Shown one piece after another: positions 1 through 15,773 of a stretch of 64,000 nt of DNA; the first letter of the stretch is position 1; every line of letters starts with the position of its first letter. The notes under the pieces are model-generated. The model ran no database searches and had not been told where the DNA came from. It worked only from the letters and a program-made list of their open reading frames with translations. Made by a program: the position numbers and the translations under genes. Source of the DNA: Coenobita brevimanus (Eukaryota > Arthropoda > Malacostraca > Decapoda > Coenobitidae); the NCBI GenBank assembly GCA_032717465.1, contig CM064732.1:18342639-18406638 (forward strand). The letters run 5' to 3'.

Positions 1-295
1 AATTATCCTCCCTTCATGTCGTGCATATTTTTTTTTTTAATTCTTACTCTTATATTCATGCCGTTTTTTCCTTCTATATTTCCGGATTCGTTTTTACTTT
101 TGTCGCTTTCCCTTTCCTGTTTCTCTTTATTTCTCTCCCTAATTCTCGTTTCTCTTAGCTTTTTAATTCTCCCGTAGTGAAGGGGTTGGAAGTAGTAACG
201 TCGTTCTAGCTGTTTCGTGCTTGTTGTGCTAAAGGTGCTGAAGGAGATAGCCAATAGCCTATTCGCTACGACCATTTTTAGAGAAGGAATGGGAC

Positions 296-298
<3 letters not shown>

Positions 299-342
<44 letters not shown>
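299..342. repeat. (AG)n microsatellite
   Basis: About 44 bp of uninterrupted AG. The preceding 298 bases are AT- and pyrimidine-rich and show no gene or known motif. Confidence 0.95.
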
Positions 343-345
<3 letters not shown>

Positions 346-481
346 TTCTTCATATCAGACGGCCTGTCAGCCTTGCCTGGGTTATGACTTGATCAATTAC
401 GCGAACCAGTTTCTGAGGTTCTCCTTGTTGCCTGTCTTTCTTTGTAGGTCTCCCTCCCCTCCTCCCCTCCCTGCCTCCCCC

Positions 482-482
<1 letters not shown>

Positions 483-531
<49 letters not shown>

Positions 532-549
532 TTCTCTCTCTCTCTCTCT
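483..549. repeat. (CT)n microsatellite
   Basis: CT tract with one short interruption near 530-533. Confidence 0.95.
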
Positions 550-1330
550 GTTAGTGCAAAAGGAATCATGGATACTTATACTAAAAGGACCTGTTTTACA
601 TTCATTTTATATCACGCTACCTCTTCCCCTCTCAAAGGAATAATGCATCGTAATTTTTGCAAGTTCCTCTTCTCTATGTTCTGTAACATTAAGATTTTGC
701 ACCGTAAGAAAAAAATTGGCCTTTTTTTTTCTTGGGGGGAGGGGAGGGTATTTCTGCAAACAGTATCCCTCACTGCTTGAATAGAGATGCTTTTTGTAGA
801 AACTAAGCACCTGATTCTTTGAGTGTTGTAGTGCTTAAGCTTCAAGAACTAACATAGCCCATAGGTGATTACATCCGGATTAGCAAATAAATAAATAAGT
901 AAATAAAAAGTGTAACAGTAACAGCGAGAGGATTATCTTTATTTTATTTTTTTTTTTCTGTGTATTTGTGCATGTGATGTGCCCCAATGGCTACTTGTAT
1001 ACCTCACCTGATTTTACCTGCTAGTATTGTCTTAGCTGTTGTTTTATACCTTATACTTGTTTTTGTTATGTGTTTGGTATATCCCATACTGTCATTGTCA
1101 ATTGTTGTTATACTCCTACTGTATGACTACAGTATTAGTGTATCTTAGCATTTTTTTTTTAATCCCATCTCCTTTATTTATTATTTTACCCCATACACTG
1201 ACCTACCTGGGTCTATTATTAGGTGTTGTTGTGTCGTATTTTCACCATTGGCTTTGGTGGGTGTAATTCATAGCCTTCTGTGTCCTCTGTATATCACATT
1301 TTCCACGTAATAATAACTTTAGATAGCCTC

Positions 1331-1335
<5 letters not shown>
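550..1335. other. No gene or repeat recognised
   Basis: AT-rich sequence with homopolymer T runs and a short AAAT-type run near 885-907. The short open frames here have no recognisable domain or coding texture. Confidence 0.5.
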
Positions 1336-1408
<73 letters not shown>

Positions 1409-1413
1409 TTCTC
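1336..1413. repeat. (CT)n microsatellite
   Basis: CT tract that becomes imperfect (TTCT) at its right end and merges into pyrimidine-rich DNA. Confidence 0.95.
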
Positions 1414-1589
1414 TGTCTTCCTCATCTCTATTTTTTTCCTTCATTGTACTCTTTCCCTCTCCTCTCTTTTTCTCTTTTTTCCTCGCTCCACCTCTGGCAC
1501 TCTCCACAGGGTAGGTAGAGCATTGATAGAGTCTCATAGTCTGGTTTAAACACTGAATGGGATGCTTTATTGGGAGGATCCATCACTAT

Positions 1590-1935
1590 TCTACTCTTCA
1601 TTTCTCTTTTCTCCTCTCCTCTTCTTTTCTCCTCTTTCCTTTCCTCTTCTCTCCTCTCCTCTCCTCTTCTCTCCTCTCCTCTCCTCTTCTTTTCTCCTCT
1701 TTCCTTTCCTCTTCTCTCTTCTCCTCTTCTCGTCTCTCCTTTCTTCTCTCCTTTCCTCTTCTCTTTTCTTCATCTCCTGTCTTCATATTCTTGCTTTGCT
1801 TTTTCGCCTCTTGTCTCATTTTTTCCCTCTCGTCTCCGCATCTCTCTCTTCTCTTTCCATCACTGTCTTCTCTACCAATCACTCTCTTCTCCTCCCATCT
1901 CACTCTTTCCTCGTCTCTCCTCTTCTCCGTGTTCC
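1590..1935. repeat. Polypyrimidine tract with CTCCTCTT-type units
   Basis: Nearly 350 bp of almost pure C and T built from short shuffled units such as TCCTCTCCTCTTCTTTT. All three plus frames stay open only because such sequence lacks stop codons. A mirror-symmetric pyrimidine tract of this kind could form triplex DNA, which is an inference. Confidence 0.85.
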
Positions 1936-2049
1936 TAAGGGATGGAGGGACAGAGAATTTATCCCCTAGGACATTGCAATAGGAGGGTCCATCTCTGCCT
2001 GTAACCTTCACTTAGTGTCTATTTACGAGCTAGTTGCCAGTACCATTCC

Positions 2050-2842
2050 CTAGGGACGCTGTGTGGTGGTTCTGGTGGTGATAGAGAGCGATGTGGTGGT
2101 TGTCGTGGTTGTAGTGACTGTTGTGATTGTGTTGACGATGGTGAAAGGTGTGGTGGCTATGGTTGTGGTAGTTCTGGTGACAGGTGGAGTGGTTGTGTTG
2201 GATGTGAGGGTGTGATGATGATAGTGAGAGATGTGGTGGTTTTGGTGATGGTAAGATGTGGTCGTTGGGGGGAGGGGAGGTTTGATATTTGTGGAGGTTG
2301 TGGTGGTTGTGGTGGGTATAGGAGTTGTGATAGTGATTGGGATTGGGACTGGGGTCAAAGTGGTTTTGGGTGTAATGAGGTTCGTCAGTTGTGGTGGTAA
2401 TGGTGGTTGCTGGGGTACTTGTGGTGGGTGTAGCAGTTGTGGTTGTGATAGTGCGAGGTGGTGGTAATGGTGGTAGTACTGTTAGATGTTGTTAGTGTCT
2501 GTGGTAGCAACTGTCATGGTGATTGTGGCAAAAAGTGTTGGTGATTTTTAAATTTTTTTATGTGGTAATGGTTGCGAGAGCGATTGTAGTGTTGGCTATG
2601 GTGGTAGCTGTTATTGCTGTGTTGGTATCAGCAGTAGTAACTGTCATGGCAGATGGTGATAGTGGTGGTGAATGTGTTATCACTGGTGGTAGTCGTGGTA
2701 GTTCTTGTGGTAGTTATGTTTTTAGTAGCGTTGGTTGTAGGGATGTCTTTGGGGGTAGGGGTGATTCCTGTGTTGGCATCGTGTAGTAATTGTGGTGGTA
2801 GGTGTGGAGGTAGTGGTGGTGGTGGCGGTGGCGTCTTGCCCT
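2050..2842. repeat. GT-rich degenerate array (GTGGTGGTT-type)
   Basis: About 800 bp with strong G+T bias on the plus strand, made of imperfect GTGGTG, GTTGTGGTA and similar short units. It ends in a pure GGT/GGC run near 2810-2832. Open frames on both strands are by-products of the bias. Confidence 0.85.
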
Positions 2843-2958
2843 AATTGCGACGTTAAATCATCAATATCGACAATAATATACGTTTTCCCTTGTGAGCCAT
2901 CTCTAATTTTCACCCTCCATTATCCTGGGATGTTGAGGGTCCTGGGGCCTGGGTAATG

Positions 2959-2961
<3 letters not shown>

Positions 2962-2999
<38 letters not shown>
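2962..2999. repeat. (AG)n microsatellite
   Basis: Pure AG tract of 38 bp. Confidence 0.95.
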
Positions 3000-3003
<4 letters not shown>

Positions 3004-3149
3004 AAATGCCTTAGGAGTTTTGAGTAGAGTGTAGAAGGCAGAAGCAACATCACAATCTAAACAACAACTTACGGTTAATTTATGCTCCTTTAAACAACTC
3101 AGACATATATCTATAATCCATTCCATATTTAGCGCTCTAATAATTCACC

Positions 3150-3375
3150 ATGATTTAGTCCCTTCCGTACGATGATTCCCTTATTTTTATTAACGTCTTG
3201 TCTAGGTATCGTCAGCTGCATTTACTATTACTACTACTAGACATTTTTTGCTGCGATTTTCAGACGATTTTAGTCCACTTCTAGACGATTTTATTCGTGT
3301 TACGACCAGGCTATTATTTTCACACTACCCTGGACATTCATTTTACTAAGATTAAGAGGCTTCATTGCAAAGGGA
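3150..3375. repeat. Decayed fold-back element (TTAA family)
   Basis: Contains CCCTTCCGTACGATGA, close to the family's terminal motif CCCTTCAGTACGATGA. It also has CAGACGATTTTA and TAGACGATTTTATTC near 3261-3295, which match the family's internal arm. The right half is poorly preserved. Confidence 0.4.
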
Positions 3376-3526
3376 TAAAAAAAAAAAAAGACATTTACTG
3401 TTCATATTACGTTTTCTTCTAACTTGTTCTGCAACCTTCTTCAGCAAGCCTCATCAATCATACTTTAGTAATAGACATGCAGCAATTATGACACTTAGCT
3501 AATGAGATCTAAAAAGATAAAAAAAG

Positions 3527-3535
<9 letters not shown>

Positions 3536-3613
<78 letters not shown>
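3536..3613. repeat. (AG)n microsatellite
   Basis: Uninterrupted tract of 78 bp. Confidence 0.95.
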
Positions 3614-3614
<1 letters not shown>

Positions 3615-4080
3615 AGAAAAGAAGTGACTCAGATTTTGGAATTTCAAGAAAGGTAACAACACCTGTGACCCAGCTTTCATGCCTTGCTTTATATATACTT
3701 TCTAAGCCGGTAATTGAGCAAATGACAAGATCTTAAACCAGTCATCTAAGTCAGAGCAGTTCAACAAGCTCTTCCCCTAAAAAAAAAAAAAAAAAAAAAA
3801 AGTGGAGAAACATTTATGAAAAATTTGTCAATTTTGCTATAAGGAGTCAAAAACAATTGATTATTTTTGGATGTCAGTTTGTTTTGGTCATGTTTTTCAC
3901 TTTAATGTTTAGTTTCGTTTGAAGGGTTTGGTAGGTATGGGAGTGGAGATGAAAGTATAAACAAGCAGTCTTATAAACAACTAGTGCTTAAGAATGTTGG
4001 TAAATAAGACCCAGCACTTTCTCTTCCGTCTCCACTCTCTCCTAGCCACGCCTCTTCCATCTTCGTCTTCTCCCTCTGGC
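3614..4080. other. No gene seen; one A-homopolymer
   Basis: AT-rich DNA with an A run at 3779-3801. Nothing else is recognised. Confidence 0.5.
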
Positions 4081-4645
4081 TCTCACTCGTGCACTCTCTC
4101 TCTCTCTCTCTCTCTCTTTCATTGGTCCTTATCCACCTCTCTCTGTTCTTCTGTCATTCTCGCTCAATTTCTCTTTTTTTTTTTTCATATCCTCTGTAAC
4201 GTTCTTCTGTTCTCTCCCATTTCCTCTTCCTCACTCCACTGTTCCCTCCCAGTTTCCCTCTCGTCCTCTGCTTACTCTTCCCAGCCTCATCTCATCCCAT
4301 CCCTCCTCACTTCTTACATTCCAACTCTCCCCCTCATTCTATCACATCCATAACCCTTTCCTCTCCCTCTCTCTCTCTCTCTCTCTCTCATTCTCTCCTT
4401 CTCCCCACACTCTCCACTCCCTCTCCTTCTTCCATTCCCTCTCCTTCTCCCATTCCCTCTCCCTCTCCCACCCCTCTCTCGAGCCACACGGAAGCTGAGA
4501 CCGTCACTCACTCAATCCTGCTCTGGAAATTAATTCAGTTCCTGTGACGTCGCCCAGGGAAAAAACTTGCTCTCAGCGAAGGTCCATGAGAGAGAGAGAG
4601 AGAGAATGGAGATGAGCAACGGAAAGAGGTAGATGAGAAAATGAA

Positions 4646-4685
<40 letters not shown>

Positions 4686-4690
4686 CATTA
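4081..4690. repeat. Pyrimidine-rich block with (CT)n followed by (AG)n tracts
   Basis: CT tracts near 4096-4119 and 4367-4390 lie in C/T-rich DNA. They are followed by AG tracts near 4588-4605 and 4648-4681, so complementary dinucleotide tracts lie within 600 bp. No coding signal is seen. Confidence 0.8.
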
Positions 4691-4932
4691 GTCTCGACAA
4701 GGTCTATTATGACACCTGGCTGGCAATAATTAATCTATACCCACCTGTCTAGTATCAATGCTGAATGAGAAAAAATGGTGGCCTCAACAAAAGGGTCACT
4801 AGGCATTTTTGTCCCTACTCAGCAACGGTCCTTCCTCTTTCACTTGTATACTCATCTATTATTCACCTTGTCCCTCGAGTTTCTTATTGATATACCTACA
4901 CCTTTTCCTCTCAAGACTTATTATTCTCACAT

Positions 4933-4944
4933 ACGAGTACTAAT
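4933..4944. repeat. Target-site duplication, left copy (LINE A copy 1)
   Basis: ACGAGTACTAAT is repeated exactly at 8213-8224, directly after the (ATAG)n tail. The pair defines both ends of the inserted element. Confidence 0.9.
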
Positions 4945-7900
4945 AGGTAGGTGGGGGCGAACATCATCCACCCACGTAGTGATACCCTGTTCTGGGGGTA
5001 GCTCTATACTGAGTAGCAAACCAAATGATTTCCTGTAAACCAGGAAAGCATTTACAACGCTGGGTGGTACCCTTATGACTAACCAACTCGTGTTCCCTAC
5101 GTGACAACAAGTGGGTTGGAGGAGGGTTAGTGCCCCTCCCTGGAAAACAGCTAACTAAAAATACGAACAAGAAGCCTTGGACCAGGACTGACCAAAAGGT
5201 GACGACTAAGGATTGAACAAAGGACTTGGTATGGATTGCTACATGGAATGTAAGGGGTGCAAATGATGAAGTGAAAGAGAGATTGTCCAGGTGCTTGAGG
5301 GTGCGAAAGTGGATGTATGTGGACTAACTGAAACTAAAAGGCGAGTTGAGAGTGTGAGAGAATGGGAGTATGGATGGGGTATATGCGTGGGAGTAGGTGA
5401 GAATGAGAGGGCAAAACAAGGAGTGTGTATTGTTGAGTAACAGATGGAAGGAGAATATAAGAGAGTATGGATCAGTTGGCTCAAGGATTGTGTGGGTAAC
5501 AGTGCAAGTTGGACTACAAATGTGGGCAGTTGTGTGCGTGTATGCGCCAACACAAGATCGTACAAGCAGAGTGAGAGATGAGTTCTGGACAAATGTGGAA
5601 GCGTGCTTGGAAAAGTTTGGAAGGAATGAGAGAGTGTTTTCGACTGGAGATATGAATGGAAAAGTAGGGAATGTGAAGGTGGATGGAGTAGTTGGTGAGT
5701 GGGGTGTGCTTGCAGAGATGGATGAGAATGGCAGTGCTTTAGTGGACATTTGTACCGGGAGGGGCTTGGTGATATATAATACCCTCTTCAGGCACAAAAT
5801 GATCCATAGGTATACGTGGCGGGTAATAAGAGGGGTGGATGGTGAACTGAATGAAAGGAAGGCAGTGCTTGATTGCGTGTGTGTGTGGATGAAAAGATGA
5901 GAAGCTGTGTAATGGATGCAAGAGTATATAGAGGCTGGGGTAGTGGACTTTCGGACCACCACTTAGTGATAGTCAGAATCAAAGTCCAAACAAAATGAAG
6001 AAATAGAAGAAGGGAAGGACAGGAGGAAGTAGTTCTTCCAAAGAGGGTAGAAATGTTACAAGAGGATGGAAAAAAGGCAGAATATAAGAGGGAAGTGGAG
6101 GAGCGATTGGTTATATATAGATTGGAGCAGATGGGGGACGTGGAAGGTGTGTGCAAGATATTCACAGAAGAAATCTGTGCAGCATGTGAGGTGGTGTGTG
6201 GGGTGAAGAGAAGACGAAAGGGGAAGAGGATGGTGGACTGAAGAGGTGAGAGAGGCTGTGGCACAAAAGAAGAAAGCATATAGTGAGTGGATGAGAAACG
6301 GGCGTCGAAGAAGTTGAGAGATGGAAGAGAGAGTTATATGTAGAGAGGAAGAGAGAGGTGAAAAGATTAGTAAGAAGAGAGAGGAGGAGGAATTTGGAAG
6401 GAATTTGAGTGTAAAGTGGAGGGAATGTAAGAAAATGTTCTGGAAAGAGGTGAGGAGAGTTAAACAGGGTGCCAAAGAGGTTAGCTGGGAAGTGAAGGAT
6501 AAAAATGGTAGATTACTAGTGGAGAAGGGAGAAAAAGTGAGCAGATGGAGAGAACACTTTAATGAACTGTTGAACATAGAGAATGAAAGTAATGCTAGTA
6601 CAAGTGGCTGGAGAACGGCTGGGAGAAGGAGGGATGTGAGAAGAGAGGAAGAAATCAGCAGGATGGAAGTTGTGGAAGCAATGAAGAAAGTTAAAATGGG
6701 GAAAGCCCCAGGAACTGTTGGAGTGTGTGGTGAAATGCTGAAGCATGGGGGAGAGATAGTAGTAGAATGGATGTGGAAGATGTGCAGATTGGCCTGGGAG
6801 GAAGGTAGAGTCCCGGAGGATTGGAAGTCAGGTATAATTGTTCCCCTGTAGAATGGAAAAGGGGAAAAAGAAGTGTGTGGTTATCATAGGGGCATTTGCT
6901 TTCTTAATGTAATAGGAAAAGAATATGGTAGGATACTTATTGTCAGAGTTAGGGAAATAATAGAGGAATTTGTTGGAGAAGAGCAGGGAGGCTTTAGGAA
7001 GGGAAGAGGTTGTGTAGATCAGATATTCATTCTTATATGTTTAGTGGAAAAGTTTCTACAGAAGGGAAAGAAGCTGTATGCAGCCTTCACGGATTTGGAG
7101 GAAGCATATGACAGGGTGGATAGACAAGGATTGTGGAAAGTATGAAGAATATATGGAGTAGATGGGAAGTTGTTGAAGGCCATGAAAAGTATGTATGAGG
7201 GTGCTAAGGCTGCAGTGCGTGTGGATAGCGAACTAAGTGAATTTTTCTATTGGAACGTTGGATTGAAACAAGGATGTGTCATGTCTCCATGGTTGTTCAA
7301 TCTATATATGGATGAGGTTATAAAAGAGATACGAGGTAGGACAGTGAATGTTGGAGTGGCCCTAGTGAGAGAGGGCAGCATTTGGAAACTCCCTGTACTG
7401 TTGTTTGCAGATGATACTATGTTGTTAAGTGAAGACGAAGGGGAGCTGCAAGGCTTGGTGGATGAGTCTGGGAGAGTGTGTAAGAAACAGAATCTACAGG
7501 TGAATGTAGGGAAGAGTAAAGTTATGGTCTTCGTGAGAAGTGAAGTCAGTGAACGTATAGTGGGATTGGTTGGGCAGGAAATGGAGAATGTGAGTACTTT
7601 TAAGTACTTGGGTAGTGTGATGAGTAAGGATGGAAGTTTAGAGGGTGAAGTGCTTGAAAGGGTGCAACAGGGAAGAATGGTTGCTGGTTCCATGAAAGTA
7701 GTCATAAGAAACAAGGAAGTGAGCATGGAAGTGAAAAAGCAACTACATGACAATATTGTGATACCAACTTTAACGTATGGAAGTGAAGCTCGGACCTTGT
7801 TGGAGGGACACAAGTCAAGAATGACAGCAGTGGAAATGAGTTATTTGAGAGGAGCATGTGGAGTCACATGGAGAGACAGACTGACAAATTAGAAAGTGGA

Positions 7901-8212
7901 GGAGTGTTGTGGTGTTGATGTGGATGTGATAGGGAGCGTTAAGAGAAACACACTGAGGTGGTTTGCCCATGTGGAGAGAATGGAGAGTGAGAAACTGACA
8001 AGGAGAGTGTATGCGAGTGAGGTGGAGGGGGAGGAGAGGGAGGGAGGGGGGCCAAGGATGAGATGGAGGGATGGAATGGAAAAGTATGAGAGAGGGGGGT
8101 GTGAGCTGGGAGCAGGGCAGTGAAATGGCGGGGGAACAGAGTGACATGGAGGCTATTTGTTTGTGGCCACCTTTTACGGGAATAAGGCGTCTGGCAATAG
8201 ATAGATAGATAG
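4945..8212 (+). mobile_element. LINE family A copy 1: end-to-end APE-type non-LTR retrotransposon, RTE-like
   Basis: The element is about 3.27 kb and lies between perfect 12-bp target-site duplications. It has a 5' leader of about 290 bp, a decayed coding region with endonuclease then reverse transcriptase, an almost absent 3' UTR, and a tail of GGCGTCTGGCAATAG followed by ATAG repeats. Total length, one endonuclease-RT frame and a microsatellite tail instead of poly(A) are typical of the RTE clade. The clade call is inference and needs a phylogeny. Such elements move by target-primed reverse transcription. This copy cannot encode a working protein, but it gives the boundaries for the family, including the leader missing from copies 2-4 and kept in the deleted copy 5. 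Confidence 0.9.
5232..8185 (+). pseudogene. Broken endonuclease / reverse transcriptase ORF of LINE A copy 1
   Basis: Conceptual reading starts near 5232 with WIATWNVRGANDE, the N-terminal strand of an APE endonuclease. It continues with VCGLTETK (about 5317-5340), GDMNGKVG (about 5648-5670) and SDHH near 5950. The RT part shows GKAPG (about 6700), an EEQGGFRKGRGC block (about 6977-7015), DLEEAYDRV for motif A (about 7092-7120), GLKQGCVMSP for motif B and FADD at 7404-7415. The frame is interrupted by shifts near 5280-5290, 5885 and 6230-6320. In-frame stops are TAG at 6849-6851 (a lysine/tyrosine-region codon in copy 2), TGA at 7143-7145 and TAG at 7890-7892. The natural stop corresponds to TAA at 8183-8185. 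The true start codon is not determined. Catalytic residues are mostly visible, so decay looks like random mutation after insertion. Confidence 0.88.
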
Positions 8213-8224
8213 ACGAGTACTAAT
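8213..8224. repeat. Target-site duplication, right copy (LINE A copy 1)
   Basis: Exact copy of 4933-4944, immediately after the ATAG tail. Confidence 0.9.
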
Positions 8225-8519
8225 CTACTTTCTTATTTACCTTATTCTTGGGCTCTTTTTATCTCTTAGGTTACCTCATCTGCCTCCCTCTTGGCTGCAT
8301 TATCCTCACTATATACTATTCGACCTTTATTTCTATCTTGTTCTTGGGCTACTTCTCTCCCTCATTGGACGACACATCACCTTCGCTTACATACCCGCCG
8401 ACCTTGTCCCTCAGTATCATTTTTGGTCCACCTCTCCTTCTTCCACGGTAAACCAGCCCCACTTGCACATCATCGTCATCATCATAAATTTTCGGTCAAC
8501 AGTCAAGTCATCCTCCTCC

Positions 8520-8520
<1 letters not shown>
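8225..8520. other. No feature recognised
   Basis: Pyrimidine-rich sequence that resumes the kind of DNA seen left of copy 1. No domain-bearing ORF is seen. Confidence 0.5.
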
Positions 8521-9069
<549 letters not shown>

Positions 9070-9526
9070 GTTCATCATCAACACCATCACTAACACCACC
9101 ACCTTCACAACCACCACAAATACCAGCATCACTTCCTAGCATTATCATCGTCATCATCACCATGATTACCGTCACCATCATCATCAACATCTCCATTGCC
9201 ATAAAGGCCCTGTTTCCTACAATATTTAGTGGGACAGGCAGGATCGAAGGAGACAAACAAGAAAAAATGACAATACGCTACCCATGGAAGTGGACCACAC
9301 ATCCAGTCTCTTACCACTCAGACCCTTGAAAAATAAGATAGATGAAGGTAAAATGATAACAAAAGAATAATAGTGAGGAGCATAGCATTGGATTGTGGAA
9401 AAAAAAGTTAAAAAAAGGCCGAAAAAGACAGCTGGCACGTGAAGGCAGCTGAGTTTGGGGGATAAAAAGGTGAAAAGAGGATTGGGGGGAACGTGATTAG
9501 CATGGGAATTAGAACGAATATCACAC

Positions 9527-9530
<4 letters not shown>
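9070..9530. other. No gene seen; degenerate ATC/ACC flank
   Basis: The first 120 bp are imperfect ATC/ACC units decaying from the adjacent microsatellite. The rest is AG-rich unique-looking DNA. Confidence 0.5.

Positions 9531-9565
<35 letters not shown>
9531..9565. repeat. (AG)n microsatellite
   Basis: Pure AG tract. Confidence 0.95.
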
Positions 9566-9567
<2 letters not shown>

Positions 9568-9826
9568 CTACCCACCGATCCCTTCCCCCCAGCAAGGCTA
9601 TCTCTGGAATGAAGTGGACTAGGTGTGGTTCTGCGCAGTCATCTTCCGCAAAATAGTTGAAATATCCCACCGCCTTCGCCGACTCTACTGACTGTGCACC
9701 ATTATCACTTGTGGATTTCTAGGTGAGTTGGATGGCTAGCTGGATCTGCAAGAAAATGGGGAGGAAAGATATATATTTTTTTCTTTTCTATTGGAACTAG
9801 ATATAGGTATGAAGGATTGGTTTTAA

Positions 9827-9899
<73 letters not shown>

Positions 9900-9902
9900 T
9901 CA

Positions 9903-9955
<53 letters not shown>
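9827..9955. repeat. Compound microsatellite (GTCT)n-(CT)n-(AC)n
   Basis: Three tracts abut without spacer: GTCT to about 9858, CT to about 9900, AC from about 9904 to 9955. Confidence 0.95.
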
Positions 9956-9957
<2 letters not shown>

Positions 9958-10089
9958 CGACGTCCCCATCCCCCACCCCCCGTGGTTTATGGATCCTGTT
10001 GAACCACAATTAACCTCGAAATTACCGCTTGTCAGAACTTCACATCTCCCTCCAAATTGCCTACATAATAGGTCCGTGATTTTAGCCTA

Positions 10090-12519
<2,430 letters not shown>

Positions 12520-12891
12520 CGGAAGGAAAATTCGTCTAATGGTCGGGCAATAATTTTCCACCCCTTGTAAAATACAGGACACTAATAAACACATCCCATC
12601 CTTCATTGATTATTAAAGGGAAAATTATGAAAAACGATGAAACTTCTCCCCCCACCCCGTATATTCAGACCTGACAAATCAGTGTTTTTTAGTTAATTAT
12701 TTTTTATTTTTATCATTTCCTTTAGCTGAGTGTGTTAATAATTCTTCCCAACAATTTGACAGGATAGGCAAGGAAAGTATTACCTTTTTCTTGCATTTTT
12801 TTGTTTTTTTTCTTTTATTTTCCTTTCTGTGTAATATATGAAGGAGGATATCTAGAACTTCAGGTGATCTCCCACAAGCTCCTTTTTCGTT

Positions 12892-13707
<816 letters not shown>

Positions 13708-14302
13708 TCATCATCATCATCATCGCCATCATCATCATCAATCATCATCAGTTGTCGATCGTCTATCATCATCATCATCATCATCATCGTCATCATCGTC
13801 ATCATCGTCATCATCATCATCAGTCATCAGTCGTCTATCATCATCATCATCATTATCATCATCGTCATCATCGTCATCATCGTCATCATCATCATCAGTC
13901 ATCAGTCGTCTATCATCATCATCATCATCATTATCATCATCATCATCATTATAATATCATCAGTCATCAGTCGTCTATCATCATCATCATCATCATTATC
14001 ATCATCATCATCATTATAATATCATCAGTCATCAGTCGTCTATCATCATCATCATCATCATTATCATCATCATCATTATCATCATCATCATCATTATAAT
14101 ATCATCAGTCATCAGTCGTCTATCATCATCATCTTCATCATTATCATCATCATCATCATCATCATTATAATATCATCAGTCATCAATCGTCTATCATCAT
14201 CATCATCATCATTATCATCATCATCATCATTATCATCATCATCATCATCATTATAATATCATCAGTCATCAATCGTCTATCATCATCATCATCATCATCA
14301 TC
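13708..14302. repeat. (ATC)n higher-order repeat
   Basis: The array is organised in units of roughly 60-80 bp. Each has CAGTCATCAGTCGTCTATC followed by a variable ATC run, and most later units end in ATTATAATATC. About eight units are present. Unlike the plain array at 8520-9069, this is a microsatellite-derived minisatellite. Confidence 0.92.
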
Positions 14303-14453
14303 AGTTAGTATCCTACTGTCATATGGTAAAAGGAAATTTAGAGGAAAGGTTCGGAATACCTTTTTGAGCTTTAATTGGAGGAGAGGAAAGTTCAGGAATG
14401 ACGTCTCTTGAATTTTGATAGAAGCTGTAAGGGTGCCTGAAACGATGCCATTA

Positions 14454-14454
<1 letters not shown>

Positions 14455-14498
<44 letters not shown>

Positions 14499-14540
14499 TC
14501 TTATTTGTTTGTTCTCTCTCTCCATATCTTATTTGTTTGT
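14455..14540. repeat. (CT)n plus a 27-28 bp direct duplication
   Basis: A CT tract at 14455-14493 is followed by two copies of a unit ending CCATATCTTATTTGTTTGT, the second with its own short CT head. Confidence 0.85.
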
Positions 14541-14799
14541 GGCAATGTTTTTTATCATATCTTTAGCAGTCTATTTAAACCATTTATTTCTCCTTTATTT
14601 TATTTTTTTTATTTACTAGACGTGCTTGTCAGTTTGTCATATTTGGTCAGTCTACCTTCTCAGCTTTCATTTTTTTTTAATCCAACTCTGAATATAGACC
14701 CCTTAGTCCATTCCCAGATTCCCAGCAGTCCTTTTCTTGTCACGTACCATCTCCTTTCACCACTTGGGCGCTAATTCTCACCAGACTGCGCGCTGAAAA

Positions 14800-14990
14800 C
14801 CTCTTAGGGCTATCTCATTAGAAGGGTCATTTTTATTGCATGTCGGTGGGTCCTGTGGAAGGTCCGCTAAGATTGTTTCAAGGAAATTTAATACCCAAAC
14901 TGTTCCTTGCTTCGGACTGGGATTAAACCCGCGTCCTTTTGGTCAGCAGCCCGCTTTTCCACTCACTTGATCACCTCCTTTTCCGACCCC
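14800..14990 (-). repeat. tRNA-derived SINE-like sequence
   Basis: On the minus strand GGGTTTAATCCC at 14919-14930 resembles the RNA polymerase III B box. GGTGATCAAGTGAGTGG at about 14960-14976 resembles an A box, at tRNA-like spacing. The intervening GCTGCTGACC is typical of a Leu/Ser-like tRNA anticodon region. Cloverleaf stems are not preserved, so this is not a tRNA gene. The left limit of the SINE body is a guess. Confidence 0.5.
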
Positions 14991-14999
14991 TGCCTTATT

Positions 15000-15650
15000 C
15001 TGCATTCAGTGCAAGCCAAACTAAACAAATTAGGAACACCTTGTCAGCTCTCTCTCCTCTTCCCCCACCCGGCCTAAGTGCGCTAACACCCATTGAAGTA
15101 ACGGGTACGGACGTTTGTAAGCCTTCTGTAGTCTCTGCCTCTCTTTCTTCATTTTTCTTCTAATCGAACCTTTCTCTTTCTCTGATTTTCTTCCTCCTCC
15201 TCTTTGTAAGTCTCTTCCTCCTCTTCCTCCTCCTCCTTGTAAGTCTCACCACGTTTGTCCTATCGCGACAGACTCATGTGCTGTTAAGAAAAAATATATT
15301 ACTTTCCCGTGCTATGTATTTTTAAACACAGGATGGAGAGCTTGTGAGTCCCGTACTGAGAGGCCGATTTCATTAACTGTCTACATTCTCAGTGCTATAG
15401 AATCTGAAACGCAAAATGAAGAACTTTGAAAAATTGGACTGAGGGGCCTGTTATAGTTTCTGTCCAATATATTTCAGCGCTTGGCATTTTGAATCTCGGG
15501 CTGGAAAGTTTAGGAAGTGCTGTGTTTTCCATTACAGTAACTGTCTTGTATTTTCTCTTCATTTCTATAACGTAAGATAAACCGCTTTGAAATGCTGTAC
15601 TGTGTGTCTTAGTTCAATATCCATATGTTATTTTCTCCCACGTTTCTCAG
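15000..15650. other. No gene seen
   Basis: Unique-looking DNA with a TTCCTCCTC-type pyrimidine stretch at about 15140-15245. Confidence 0.45.
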
Positions 15651-15651
15651 T

Positions 15652-15662
15652 AATCATCATCG

Positions 15663-15695
<33 letters not shown>

Positions 15696-15735
15696 CCACC
15701 TATGGATGGTGTGACGCATTTTCTATCATGTTACT

Positions 15736-15773
<38 letters not shown>

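Noticed and set aside
5324..5962. 212-codon minus-strand frame opposite LINE A copy 1
   Set aside because: Antisense shadow of the endonuclease region. The plus-strand frame carries the conserved motifs. Similar shadows lie opposite copies 2, 3 and 4.
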